A stretch of 64,000 bases of DNA from Cristatella mucedo (taxonomy: Eukaryota; Bryozoa; Phylactolaemata; Cristatellidae). Below, piece after piece: positions 46,750 to 56,641 of this stretch (positions are counted from its first letter, which is position 1; the number at the start of each line of letters is the position of its first letter). The notes beneath the pieces are model-generated. The model was not told the DNA's origin and made no database searches. It was given only the letters and a program-made list of their open reading frames with translations. A program made the translations under genes and the position numbers. The stretch covers positions 185,001 through 249,000 of the forward strand of contig WPIO01000025.1 of the NCBI GenBank assembly GCA_009760855.2, in the 5' to 3' direction.

Positions 46750-47079
46750 TTATCGTTTCACGCTCGGCGCACCGGTGGTATTGATAGATTTCCGAGCACC
46801 TTTTTTATAATGCTTCTTGGCAAGGGAATACACCTTTATTGGTTTTGATTTGGTAAAATGATTCCTGGCGTAGTGGCAATCCACGCAAATTATTGTTTTG
46901 TTGTTTCGCAGGATGCCAGAGTCAAATTCTGTTTCCGTTGAATCGAGATCACATATGTCACAACGTAATTCATCTTTAAGCTTTGGCCTTCGCTTTATCT
47001 TTTTACACTTCGGATGATTTGTTTCTAGGTATTCTTTTTCTGTTAAAGTCTGGGAAAAAACTTTGCAAAATATTTCCAT
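46750..47079 (-). CDS. Intact 109-residue CxxC protein of unknown function
   Basis: An ATG-to-stop frame on the minus strand, basic overall (rich in Lys). It has CDIC around residue 40 and CVDCHYARNH about 29 residues later, a pattern that could bind one zinc. It opposes the plus-strand frames of the relic. I do not recognise the family. An intact frame in such a decayed AT-rich block is mildly unexpected, but 109 codons is not long enough to prove coding. Confidence 0.45.
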   Translation of the reverse strand: MEIFCKVFSQTLTEKEYLETNHPKCKKIKRRPKLKDELRCDICDLDSTETEFDSGILRNNKTIICVDCHYARNHFTKSKPIKVYSLAKKHYKKGARKSINTTGAPSVKR

Positions 47080-47099
47080 TCTCTGTAGAATGCCATTCT

Positions 47100-47710
47100 T
47101 AACTTTAAAAGACAGGAAAAAAAGAAGGTAAGCATGATCCAGATTCAGATATAAGCCAGGTATTCAAACCAAGACCAAAAGTGATTCCTTACTGTTTACT
47201 TGACACAGTAGTTCCTAATAAAATTCATAGAGCATATATACTGTCTATGCCAAGTGATTCGGGTTATAAATACGTCTTGAGTGTGATTGATATTGCTAGT
47301 AAGTATAAAGGCTCAAGAGCACATTAAAGAAAATCATCGAAAGAAGTAAAACCGGGGATATTGTTGGTATTTACTCAGAGGGTCCTTTATAATGGCCGAA
47401 AAAGATAACAGTAGATCCTGGATCAGAGTTCAATGGAGATTTCAAGAAAGAAATGAATAAACACGGGATGCGCGTAGCAGAAGCAGCAAGCAAGAAAAAT
47501 GTTGCATTAGTTGAGAGGATGAACGGAACGATAGCAGAAAGAGCTTTCATTGCTCAGTACGAAAAAGATTTAGAAAGTCTTAATTCCGGAGATCATACTA
47601 GAAACAAGGAGTGGATTAAGAATATACCTAAGATTTTAGATTAACTGAATAATAAAATTACAATAATAACAGGAGAAGAACCGGCAAAAGCTATAAAAAA
47701 GAATTAGTCA
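47100..47710 (+). pseudogene. Broken retroviral-type (rve/DDE) integrase
   Basis: Pieces in shifting frames: 'SGYKYVLSVIDIASKYKGS' (first catalytic Asp region, near 47,260-47,320), 'VDPGSEFNGDFKKEMNKHGM' (second Asp region, about 47,410-47,470) and VALVERMNGTIAERAF (Glu region, about 47,500-47,550). The spacing fits the DD35E core of integrases from Ginger-like and Polinton-like elements. Stops and frameshifts make it inactive. Confidence 0.65.
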
Positions 47711-47794
47711 AACGAAAGAAACCGGAGTACCATAGAAAAGTAGGAAAACAAGAAGAGTCATTAGAACTTGGAACAACTGTTCGACATTTAGTAG

Positions 47795-47985
47795 AGCTGA
47801 AGAAGAAAGGCGAAGGAAGAAAGGTGCGAAAGAAAGGTGAAGGAAGAAAGGTGAAGGAAGAAACGTGAAAGAAACATGAAAGAAAGAAAGGTGAAAGAAG
47901 TAGATCTTAGTGGAACAAAGAAAGGTGAAAGAAAGGAAAAGGTGGAAGAAAGGAGAAAAAAGGTAAAGGAGAAGATGAACAAAGA
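47795..47985. repeat. Purine-rich minisatellite (GAAAGGTGAA-like)
   Basis: Imperfect repeats of GAAGGAAGAAAGGTGAA and GAAAGAAAGGTGAAAG. The Phe/Ser/Leu-rich minus frame is a by-product. Confidence 0.85.
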
Positions 47986-48224
47986 AAAAGAGCTGCAGAT
48001 CCGAAATGGAGTTTGAAAAATACGATTGTTAGAATAATGGTAATGAAAGACTAACCAGTTAGATATTTCCTAAACGATATAAAGAGAAGTTTTGCCAGAG
48101 AAGAATTGCAAGTAATCAAACACCAGTACTTACTTTTGAGCAATATCTATTTCTAGGTGCCTTTAACAATATCATCTAATTCTTCTCTACTTATGACATC
48201 ATCAGACAAAGCATCGGTTACCTT

Positions 48225-48449
48225 TCAGATAAACTTTGCATTTGCTTCTAGTGTTGTTCTTTTGCGTTTATTGATTTCGGCATAAACACCATCAAGTGAT
48301 AACAACATTGCAGTTACTACTGCGAACACAGGAACAACATTAGATAAATCCGGAACAGAAGAAATAGAAGTACTGGTAATTGTTACTCCTAATGATATGA
48401 CGACTACAAATTTCAGCGCATATCTTATCTTCGTTAATTCATTAGACAC
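48225..48449 (-). CDS. Small putative membrane protein in the AT-rich relic
   Basis: A 74-codon minus-strand frame starts MSNELTKIRYALK. A hydrophobic stretch follows (FVVVISLGVTITSTS), then a second (VVPVFAVVTAMLLSL), and a charged tail EINKRKRTTLEANAKF. Two membrane segments are plausible. The family is not recognised; the frame may be partial. Confidence 0.4.
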   Translation of the reverse strand: MSNELTKIRYALKFVVVISLGVTITSTSISSVPDLSNVVPVFAVVTAMLLSLDGVYAEINKRKRTTLEANAKFI

Positions 48450-48689
48450 AACCTGACTTTAGTATTGCATTGCACAACTTCTTAATACTTCTTGTTGACA
48501 TACTTCTTGCGGAGGTCGACCATCTTTCTATATATTATGATAAGATTGATCTGTTTCCTGGGCCGAAAACCAACCATCTTCATACTCATGATTGGGCTTA
48601 TAATCATAATCAGTTATTATTATAGGTGGCACGCCAAGGATCCTAAGCTCTACTTCATAACTAAGACTATTTCTCCAACTAACCGCAAG

Positions 48690-48985
48690 CTCCTTCCTTA
48701 TTTGTTATCCTTGTGATTTCTGCATACCTTTCTCGTCAAGTCATTTCTTCAATTGCTGCCAATCTTTGTTTTTTGCATTTTCTTTCTAAATGCTCCCTTT
48801 TCTTAGCGAGCCGTAATTCTCTAAATGCTAATGCACATCTGAGCTCATGTTTAAACTTTCTTTTATCCTTCATCAGACAAAGCTCATCGAACAAACAAGC
48901 ACCTATTCTTTCTGTAATATATCCTTTGAAAAAATCTGTAATAACAGCTGCTCGCCTAAGAACATTGGTAAAGACAAAACAATAA
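48690..48985 (-). pseudogene. Broken minus-strand coding fragment
   Basis: Without a start codon, the minus strand reads 'YITERIGACLFDELCLMKDK', then a charged helical stretch (ELRLAKKREHLERKCKKQRL) before a stop. Its amino-acid make-up looks coding; it is probably a remnant gene of the same relic. Confidence 0.4.
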
Positions 48986-49152
48986 TTTTATAAACTGTTA
49001 ATAACACAGTATCTCCAATTTACAACTATGTTTTTGCTTCCTTTGAAGCCACAGAGCCAATCCATAGACAAACATTTTATCATACAAAATTAAATTAGCT
49101 ATTAAATTTGTTTGCAAAACGATTTACTATAATATACAGCCCTCTGCTACAA

Positions 49153-49284
49153 GTAGTATGTAAATGAACACCATGGAGACTAGGGACGCAAGGAGATCGA
49201 CGAACCTACCGAACAAAGTGAGGTAGATGAAGAGTATCGACGTCTGCCCTAGGCTCCATACTGTTCATTTACATGCTACTCTCT
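49153..49284. repeat. Short element with 25-base inverted ends
   Basis: TAGTATGTAAATGAACACCA at about 49,156 is matched, with three mismatches, by the reverse complement of CTCCATACTGTTCATTTACA at about 49,249-49,273, enclosing about 80 bases. It adjoins the left LTR-like repeat but is absent from the right one, so it is a separate fold-back or MITE-like insertion. Confidence 0.6.
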
Positions 49285-49505
49285 CAACGCGGGCATATAT
49301 TAGAGCGCGACGAATCACAGTAGCCACGTCGGGAAATAAAACGTACATTAGTGGCCTGACGCTGCGTCAATTGCTTAAATATTGGCCACAGGTGAGGAGC
49401 GGGCTGCACTGCGTCCATGGCGTAACCACTGGCCGCAGTCGAGGCACACGTTAGTGACTGGGAGCTTCGCTAATTACAGGAGCAGAAGCAGCAGATGCAC
49501 ATCCT
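49285..49505 (-). repeat. LTR-like direct repeat, left copy
   Basis: Landmarks CGAATCACAGTAGCCACGTC, AGTGGCCTGACGCTGC and GCTTCGCTAATTACAGGAGC are shared with 50,885-51,115 in the same order. With gag-like coding on the minus strand between them, this is the 3' LTR. Confidence 0.7.
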
Positions 49506-50884
49506 CCCCCCCCCCGCCTAGAAAACAGATCTCATAACCCACTAGCCTGGCTGGGGAGGAAGCGGGCTTCACTACTGGAAAATCATGTAGCCATTAACTC
49601 CCCTTGCCCCCTTATCTACTGCCTGCTCAGGCGGTGGCCCCCGAAGTATAAGTTTTGCCTTGTCCAGCGGCGTATCGTTCGGGCTCTATCAGGATATTAA
49701 CTTCGAAGTTGAAGGGTTCCAACTGGCTTTACTGGGGTGCATACTACGTGACAGCAACTCTCATAACGTCAACACTGCCCTCACAAGCAGCCGGTCGCAG
49801 ATGCTGCCCCCTTTTAGACAAAGCTGAGCACAGCTTCTACTGTCAGATGACTCCCGCAGGTCACTACCGTGTGAGCCCCGATGGCCGGTCCCATACGCTA
49901 ATCGCCGACCGATCTGGCCCTGCGAAAACCACTCCGGATCATCCATACGGCACGTCGTTCTCGGGGTTCTACTCCGCTGAGTTGATCTCGCGTTTGTGCT
50001 CCTCTGTGCTCTGCACCAAGACGTTCATGTGGGTGCTCTCCGCCACTAAGACGCTCTCGCTGCTGCGTTTCGCCACCGAGACGTCGCTCTCGCGGGCCGC
50101 CTGAGCTTCGTCGCAGGCTATCATCTCCTCTCTCACCGCTGACCCATATCGCTTCGCCTCTGGCCACTATTGTCTCACCGCTAGGAGCCGTCACATGCTG
50201 CCAATTCTCTGTCTCAGGCTGCTGCCGCTGCGCACTTACGTTGTTCTGGCGCTGTTCGGCTGTGGCGGCTACTAGGTCGGAAGCAGTCTCATACCCACTT
50301 CCTCCACCGGTATTACTGCCGAATAGCTGCGGTAGCTGAATCAGTTCTTTTCGTCTGTCTGGCTCTTGTGCGCAGTTGACGGTGGGATCGACCGTTGGTG
50401 AAGCTGGCTCGTCACCTGTCTTTGTCCCAGTCTCAGCTCCTACGAGCTGCTCCTGCTCTAGCCGAAACCTCTCGGCCTCAAGCTAGGCCTCCTCATCCAT
50501 TAACCACGAGAGAGTCTGAATCAACTTATTTCGCAGCTTTTGATAGTTTTTCTTTATGTCGGCCGGCAGTGCATCCCAACAGTGTATTGCATAATCGCCC
50601 AGACACACTGGCACAACATACTTTAACTGCATCACCATCTTTGACCTTGCTACAGCCTTCTCTAGCGTCAGAAGCTAAGGCATAAAGTGCTTCCTGCCGT
50701 TAATAATCCTTTCCTACCTTAGTATCGGCGTCCCATCTGTGCCATAGAAGTTCTGGTACTGTTTTCCGCATGAGTAAACCATTCTATGCAACCCGTTGTT
50801 GTATAGTAGTGGCTCGGGCGGTAGCACTTCTAGTGGAGTCTCACGAGACACAGCACGGACGTGAGCGGTAAACCGGACTCAATC
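49506..50884 (-). mobile_element. Internal region of a gag-only LTR retroelement
   Basis: On the minus strand, from about 50,620, frames read LGDYAIHCWDALPADIKKNY and KLRNKLIQTLSWLMDEEA, a stop, then ERFRLEQEQLVGAETGTKTG and more polar sequence to about 49,900. The first part resembles the capsid region of a Ty3/Gypsy-type Gag. No protease, RT or integrase is present, so this is a deleted or non-autonomous copy. Confidence 0.55.
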
Positions 50885-51115
50885 TTTATTTCTCTCAAAG
50901 CGTACATATATGAGAGCTCGATGAATCACAGTAGCTACGTTGGGAAATATAATGTAACTTAGTGGCCTGACGCTGCACTGCGTCAATGGCTTAACTATGT
51001 GAGGAGTGGGCTGCTGCGTTGTGTCGATGGCGTAACTATTGGCCGCAGGTGAGGCACACATCAGTGACCGGGGGCTTCGCTAACTGCAGGAGCAGAAGCA
51101 GCAGGCGTACATAAC
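50885..51115 (-). repeat. LTR-like direct repeat, right copy
   Basis: The 5' LTR on the minus strand, starting near TGTTATGTACGCCTGC. An AATAAA occurs near its far end at about 50,886-50,891. About 80 percent similar to the left copy by eye, so the insertion is old. Confidence 0.7.
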
Positions 51116-51205
51116 AGTAAGCTAGCGTTTCGTCTCTCGAGTACGTGCACGAAGTCTATCGGCGAGCGCCGCGGAGTGACTGCGGCAAAACTTGAAAAGT
51201 CAGTA

Positions 51206-51290
51206 ATAATTATAATAATAATACATATGTGCAACGCCCCCAGAGAACTACATCTCTCCGTGTATTTTACAAATGCTAGTTGAATAGCGA
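51206..51290 (-). mobile_element. LINE-1 3' terminus only
   Basis: The minus strand reads ACGGAGAGATGTAGTTCTCT, GGGGGCGTTGCACATATG and an ATT tail. Confidence 0.7.
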
Positions 51291-51612
51291 TGTGCACGGT
51301 ATACAGCGGATGGCCAGACCGGCGGATGGTCAGTTTTACATCCCGTAACCTACATCTGCAGGGAGCCAAAGTACCAATATCTATTGATAATGGTGCGATA
51401 GAGTGAGAGAAAAATCGTGACCAACTCGAGTACGCGTCTGCCTCGCATACTCGGTCCGATGCTCCCAAGCCCATACTGCTTAGTAATAGATAGAATCACG
51501 AAGGCACCACGTGACCACTCGACGTGTTAGTAGGATCGTCTGGGTTGTAACGTGCCCTGATTCGCGCACAGGTATACACGAAGAGAATTCCGGAACAAAA
51601 GGAGCAAGGCTT

Positions 51613-51806
51613 AGTAGGGGTTCTTAACCTGTGCGTAGCGACCCCTATGGGGGTCGAACGACCCTTTCACATGGGTTGCTTGCCTACGACCATCGGAAAA
51701 CACGCATTTCCACATTTCGCACACAATAATTTCATGATTGGGTGTCACCACAACATGAGGAACTGCATTACAGGGTGGCGGCATTGGGAAGGTTGAGAAC
51801 CGCTGG
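51613..51806 (+). mobile_element. hAT-type MITE resembling SPIN, copy 1
   Basis: It begins near GGGGTTCTTAACCTGTGCG and ends GGTTGAGAACCGCT, an imperfect terminal inverted repeat. Inside lie GGGGGTCGAACGACCCTTTC, GACCATCGGAAAACAC, GTCACCACAACATGAGGAAC and GCATTGGGAAGG, all landmarks I recall from non-autonomous SPIN elements of vertebrates and some invertebrates. GGCTTAG flanks both ends, consistent with the 8-base duplication of hAT elements. Confidence 0.82.
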
Positions 51807-52340
51807 CTTAGAGGCATCGAAAGATAAGCTGGGTGCCATCGGCAAAGAAATAAAGTGTAAGGCTGTATTTAGCGATGACTTTAGCCAGAGAAAAAGTATA
51901 GAATAGTGAAGAGAAGTGGGACCGAAGACCGGATCTTAGGTAACACACATTTTAAGGGGTTCCTAGATGACCGACACCTTTGCATATGTATCTACACTCT
52001 GGAATTTTTCACCGAGGTAGGATCTAACCCAGTTAGCACTGAGCCATTAAAACCTATAAAAAATATAATTCATTTGTATAGCGCTCCAAGAGAACTTAAT
52101 CTCTATTCAGGCGCTTCACATATGCCTCGGGGCTCGAGCCCACGACCTCAGCCAGACCTTGATCGGACGCGAGCACCTTAACCGCTGGACCAAACCAGCT
52201 CGGCCTAGGCGAGTAGAGAGGCGTTCCGCGAGGATCTGGTCGTTAATTGTGTCAAACGCTGCTCATAGATCCAGGAGAACGAACAAAGAGGCTACGCGGC
52301 GATTGGCATTGTTAGGAAGGTCATTGTAAACCAAAGCATA
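51807..52340 (-). mobile_element. LINE-1 reverse-transcriptase fragment, interrupted by SINE1
   Basis: The minus strand near 52,290-52,210 reads 'AFDTINDQILAERLST'. After the SINE1 come 'FNGSVLTGLDP' (52,050), a 'SLAKVIAKYSL' segment and 'FFADGTQL' near 51,830. This is the palm region of LINE RT in broken frames. Confidence 0.75.
52057..52201 (-). repeat. SINE1 copy nested in LINE RT
   Basis: On minus: GAGCTGGTTTGGTCCAGCGG, GTGCTCGCGTCCGATC, GGGCTCGAGCCCC, AAGCGCCTGAATAGAGATTA and a TATACAAATGAATTAT tail. Confidence 0.9.
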
Positions 52341-52454
52341 GGAGAATCCTTGAAATGGTTAGCTATAAGTCTCGATTGTAACTAGCTAGCAAGATATTAT
52401 GAAGTGATGGAATCGTTTAGTTGCTGGGTCACAAATCGTTTAGATGTTTTGGAC

Positions 52455-52541
52455 AAGAATGTAAAGCGCCTAGAAAGAGATTAAGTTCTCTGAGGGCGCT
52501 TTATCAAGTGCAATATTATATTATTATTATTATTATAAGAA
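52455..52541 (+). mobile_element. LINE-1 3' terminus only
   Basis: AAGCGCCTAGAAAGAGATTA, GTTCTCTGAGGGCGC, TTTATCAAGTGCAATATT and a (TTA)n tail. This copy shows most clearly how close the LINE-1 end is to the SINE1 tail. Confidence 0.85.
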
Positions 52542-53841
52542 TGGCCGACGAGGGCCCGGACGAAAGTTACTTAAATTCTCACGGTATATGGACTACGCTT
52601 TTTAATGAGCGGCCTGGCAATAGCGGTTTTCAGAGAAGGGACTTCACCGATCGGTAACCTGGGACATATTTACAGTGTTTGTTATCGCGGGCACCAACAG
52701 GTCTACGCACCTCAAGAAGAGATATGTCGAGAGAGGTTTTAAAGGGCTGGTATTCTTTTTTTTAGCATGGAAGATGAGTTTAGCGAAATTTTCAATAGAC
52801 ACAACCATTAATGAGGTGAGAGAAGGATCTTAGGACTAGTAGTCTATAAACGGCAGTGAGGGGATGGAGTTACCAAAATTTAGAGCAAAGACCATCGCTA
52901 GGTCGCCATCCATTGGAATATCTGGGCAGCACTTTTACTTGGGAGCCATTAAAAATATGGTCAACGATAGTGAAAATTATCATTTATGGGTGACTGATCT
53001 GCGATTCTACTATTTCTCTAGAGGCGAAATGTATAACGGCGGCAACTGAGGAGCGAGTCGTTTTTCTTACTGCTAGGTGAGAAAATAAGCAGCAGCTCTA
53101 TCGGGAAGAAAGCGCGTTTCGGTCGGTAGCAACGGTACACAGACGTTAGTTTAGCGCCGGAAGCCTCCCATCTCCGGCACACGGCGCCGCGTTTTGCCGG
53201 TGATACCTAAACAGCGAAGCCTGGCAGAAGCACGTGCTGGAATGCTGTAGTACTAAATAACCAAGCTCGTAACGGGGAAGAGCGTGCACGTTCGTAAACG
53301 ATCGTCTAGGAAACCATAGCTGGGTCCCATGCAACGAAAGGCGCCGCGTGCTACGAAGACAGCAGCCAAAGGCGATAAGCACTCGCATGTTCACTTGCGC
53401 GTAACTTGGACGAACTTAGGGACAAATTACTCTCGAGACTCGCAAGACAGGTCTTAGCTATGCGGTTTGCGGCGTTCGTCGTTCAGATCGCATCGATTTG
53501 CGAAATGTACAGCAGCAGCAGCTACGGCAGCAGTATAGGCCTCAAGCGGTAGCGGAAGACTTCTCGCACTAGATTCCTCTAATGCATTCAAGCTCCTCTC
53601 TGTGCTTCCGTCTTCAAAATGCATTTAAACTGCAAGTATAAATGGTCCCAATCTGTACTCGTGAATTCTCTCAATTTTTGCAATGCTCTGCCGAGCGTAT
53701 TATCTCTAATTAATGTGTGTCTTCTCTTGCTAATTTGGGAGACATACCCCTTACGAAAAATCCGGGTGAACGTCAAGTGAAAAATGCTCACTGATCGATC
53801 GTTACGGGTGCTTTATAGCCATAGATTTCTCAGTACATTAA
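52542..53841. other. Unassigned intergenic stretch
   Basis: Frames of 60-82 codons on both strands (for example 52,864-53,049 plus and 53,394-53,146 minus) lack recognisable domains or splice context. The composition becomes GC-richer to the right. Confidence 0.35.
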
Positions 53842-54025
53842 TAAAAATAATCATAATAAGAATAATACATTTGTTATAGCACCCTCAGAGAGCTCAATCT
53901 CTTTCTAGGCACTTTACATTTTCTGAGAATGAGCATCGACCCTTCACTCAAAATCACTAGCATTCGTAATACTGGACATCAATAAAGTCCAATAATAATA
54001 ATAATATACTTACATAGCGCCATCA
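53842..54025 (-). mobile_element. Two LINE-1-type 3' termini in succession
   Basis: 53,842-53,935 on minus carries AAAGTGCCTAGAAAGAGATT, GAGCTCTCTGAGGGTGC and an ATT-rich tail. A second, shorter tail (CTGATGGCGCTATGTAAGTA, then (TTA)n) follows at 53,988-54,025. Confidence 0.7.
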
Positions 54026-54027
54026 GA

Positions 54028-55602
54028 GTGTGGCAATTTTTATATTATGACACTGGCTTTGGATTATGGGCTGTTGCGATATATGGCAGTGGCATACAAG
54101 TAACGGGCGGCAAAAGCCCGGGGAGTTGGGTCGAGGACGCCGGACGGGCAGTCGCGAACTGGCCTGCTGCGGCGTCAGCGAGGATAAACGTCTCAGAGCC
54201 CGCTTCGGTGTTCTGTAAGGTATCGCGTACATGCCGCTTAGAGAATATCAGACTACAAGCTATTTCGGCAGAAGCGGCGGAGTTGCCCGCGCCAGGAGAT
54301 GATGCTGGAATACTACTACGTCGGGGACGACTTCGTAAGCTGGTCGCTCGACTCGGAGAGAAAGGCCAAATGAAAGAAGTGTCGATCCAGCTTTACATGT
54401 ACATATTTGTGTTCCTGGCAGGCGGTGCATTAACGTTCGCTGCGACCCTTCCTGACTCGGTGCACGTAGACTACGCCCAGCTGCGTGCAACACTTGTGAA
54501 GGTGCTTGCATGCCCTACAGGTTAGGAGAGACTTCGGCGGTCGGACTTGCAGAGTGCCGGGAAAGCGGGGGCGATAGTGCAGAAGCGGCTGGAGGGAGGT
54601 GAAGGCCGGTAAAGCACAGTTGCTGCGCTCGGATTTCGTAAATGCTGGTCGAACTGAGGAGGCCGACAAGAGACATCAGAAGCGGCAGCAGCAATCGCCA
54701 ACGGTGTGCCGAGCGACGAAGGCAGAGCCAGCAGAAACGGCAGCAGAGCCCACAGAGGCGGCGTTCACGGGCGAGGCAGAGACATCAGGCCCAGAGACGG
54801 CAGCGTCCAGCACAGAGACGGCATCGTCCGCCACTGAGGCAGCAGCGTCCAGAAGCGAGACTGCAGCGAGACGGCAGCATCCGGCAAAGAGACGCATGTG
54901 TCTGCCAGAGAGGAGGCTCTGTCTGCTAGAGAGATGGTGGCGGCTGGGAAAGCACTGGTAGAGAGCGAAACAGCGCCGGTGGCCGGCGAGTCGGTGCTAA
55001 TGGTCTCAGAGGCGACGGCGGCTTTGAGCGAAGCGTCATCGTCAGCAGAAGAGCGTCTCGTCGAGGAGGCACACGAAATGCTTGCAGAGCTGTCAGAGGC
55101 GAAGACCGGGCAGTGGCAGCAACATATGATAGCACACTTTGTGGTCGCCTCGGTTTCCGAACTGCTGGTGGCGGAGACGCGCGAGGGGCCAGCAGAAGAC
55201 GTGAGCGAGACGCCCGTGGAGGAGGCGCAACAGGTGTACGCCGAAAGGCCGAAGGCAACGGCGCAGGACTGGCCGACGGAGCTAATAAAGGCAGTCGTAC
55301 AGGAACCGAGGCTCGAGTCATCTGCCTCATGGCGACGCGAGAGGGGACACCGGTTGCAGTCCAGAAGACAGCGGCCGGCGTTAGGGCAAATGCCCGGAAG
55401 CCCCGTTCGGTGGCAGAGATTGGTCCTGCATTGGAGACTGGTGGCGCGGTGGAAAGATGTATGGCTCAGCGATGAGGCAAAGCTCGTGCCATACATAGCC
55501 GGCAAGTTAGCAACGGCCGTGCTTTCACCTGCCTCCTCCGAGCGGCCGTTACCTAGCCTCGTGCTAGATGAGAAGGCATTCCAGGACGGCATGTGTGATT
55601 AA
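54028..55602 (+). other. GC-rich, coding-like stretch with acidic Ala/Glu/Thr repeats; gene or pseudogene unclear
   Basis: Open plus-strand frames follow one another: 54,028-54,525 (165 codons, one hydrophobic stretch LYMYIFVFLAGGALTFAATL), 54,599-54,961 and 54,898-55,602 (234 codons to a TAA). At about 54,850-54,880 the phrase SETA repeats across two frames (SRSETAA and then SETAASGKE), so the last two frames look like one sequence broken by a small indel. Short E-T-A-A/S repeats dominate 54,730-54,900. I recognise no domain. It may be a decayed retroelement Gag or a low-complexity gene. The 275-codon antisense frame is a shadow. Confidence 0.35.
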
Positions 55603-55612
55603 TGCGATGCTG

Positions 55613-55746
55613 TAATGTGGTTTGGTCAAGTGGTCAAGGTGCTCGCCCCGAAGAAGGTCTGGCTGAGGTCGTGGGCTTGAGCCCCGAGGCACATGTGAAG
55701 CGCCAGAATAGAAATTAAGTTCTCCTTGAACGCTATGCAAATTAAT
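55613..55746 (+). repeat. SINE1 copy with a microsatellite tail
   Basis: GTGGTTTGGTCAAGTGG, GTGCTCGCCCCGAAG, TCGTGGGCTTGAGCCCC, AAGCGCCAGAATAGAAATTA, then the tail runs into the alternating repeat that follows. Confidence 0.85.
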
Positions 55747-55852
<106 letters not shown>

Positions 55853-55869
55853 CTGTAAAGGAAGCCCGA

Positions 55870-56641
55870 TCGAATAGTTAGTGGTAGCATGCTCAACAAA
55901 CAATAAGAATAACATGGTTCAGTGGTGACATGCACAGGGTCAACATGCAAATATGGTTAGTGGCAGCATGCACAGCGTCAGCACACATAAACACACAAAA
56001 GAAGAATCAAATGCACCCACTAAATGCTGTGATAAGTAGATGCATTTGTAGCTCCTTTTTAAATGTCGTTACGTCGGGGGGGGGGGTGTCGCGACGTCAG
56101 TCCGGAGTGAGTTCCAGGCTTTGGGAGCATACGAACTAAAGGCACAGTCTCCGAAGGTTTTGAGGTTCAAACGAGGTGTAGTTAAACTATCTGATTCAGA
56201 AAAGTGGATGGTACGTTGCCTAGCCTGGTGATCGAGTAGGTCAGATAGGTAGGCTGGAGCCAAAGAATAGTGGGACCTAAAAGTGCGTGACAGAACCTTG
56301 AAGTCGATGAGCTGCTTGACTGGGAGCTAGTGCAGCTCAGCAAGACGTGATGTGATGTGGCAGCTGCGACGCTCACGACAGACAAGCTTAGCTGCCGAGT
56401 TTTTCGCCAACTGTAAGAGCTAGATTGCACAGGCCGGTAGACCAGTAGGCAGTGACTTACAGAAATCGAGATGGTGTCAAAAATGCATGGACCAATTTTG
56501 ATATGGTTTCCCTGTCTAAGCAAGCTCGAATTTTTGCAATATTGTGCGGCAGAAAGTAGGCAGACTTGACTGTGGAGCTGATGTAGTCATCTAGTGAATG
56601 GTCACTTTGGAACAGGACTCATAGGTTTTGTTACTCTACTG
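55870..56641 (-). mobile_element. LINE-1 3' fragment
   Basis: The minus strand encodes APAYLSDLLDHQARQRTIHF and [20 protein letters not shown] near 56,240-56,110, with 3' UTR landmarks to 55,890. Upstream parts run in broken frames to 56,620, where the SPIN-like element begins. The ATT tail is absent. Confidence 0.85.

Larger units (their letters stand above)
45556..49140. mobile_element. AT-rich relic of an integrase-bearing, possibly virus-like element
   Basis: This block is clearly more AT-rich than the OPRT and USP39 genes. It holds a broken integrase (47.1-47.7 kb, plus), two copies of a tail-fibre-like motif (45.9 and 46.3 kb, plus), a CxxC ORF on minus (46,750-47,079), a small membrane-protein ORF on minus (48,225-48,449) and another broken minus-strand frame (48.7-49.0 kb). 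The combination suggests a decayed Polinton/Maverick-like, adintovirus-like or Ginger-like element. No polymerase B, packaging ATPase or capsid was recognised, so the class is open. Ends are not defined. Confidence 0.55.

Noticed and set aside
47780-47990. Regular short repeats as a CRISPR array
   Set aside because: Units are irregular purine-rich minisatellite words without unique spacers; the genome is eukaryotic.
54765-55592. 275-codon minus-strand open frame
   Set aside because: Antisense shadow of the Ala/Glu/Thr-rich plus-strand frames; Ser/Cys-rich composition with no domain.
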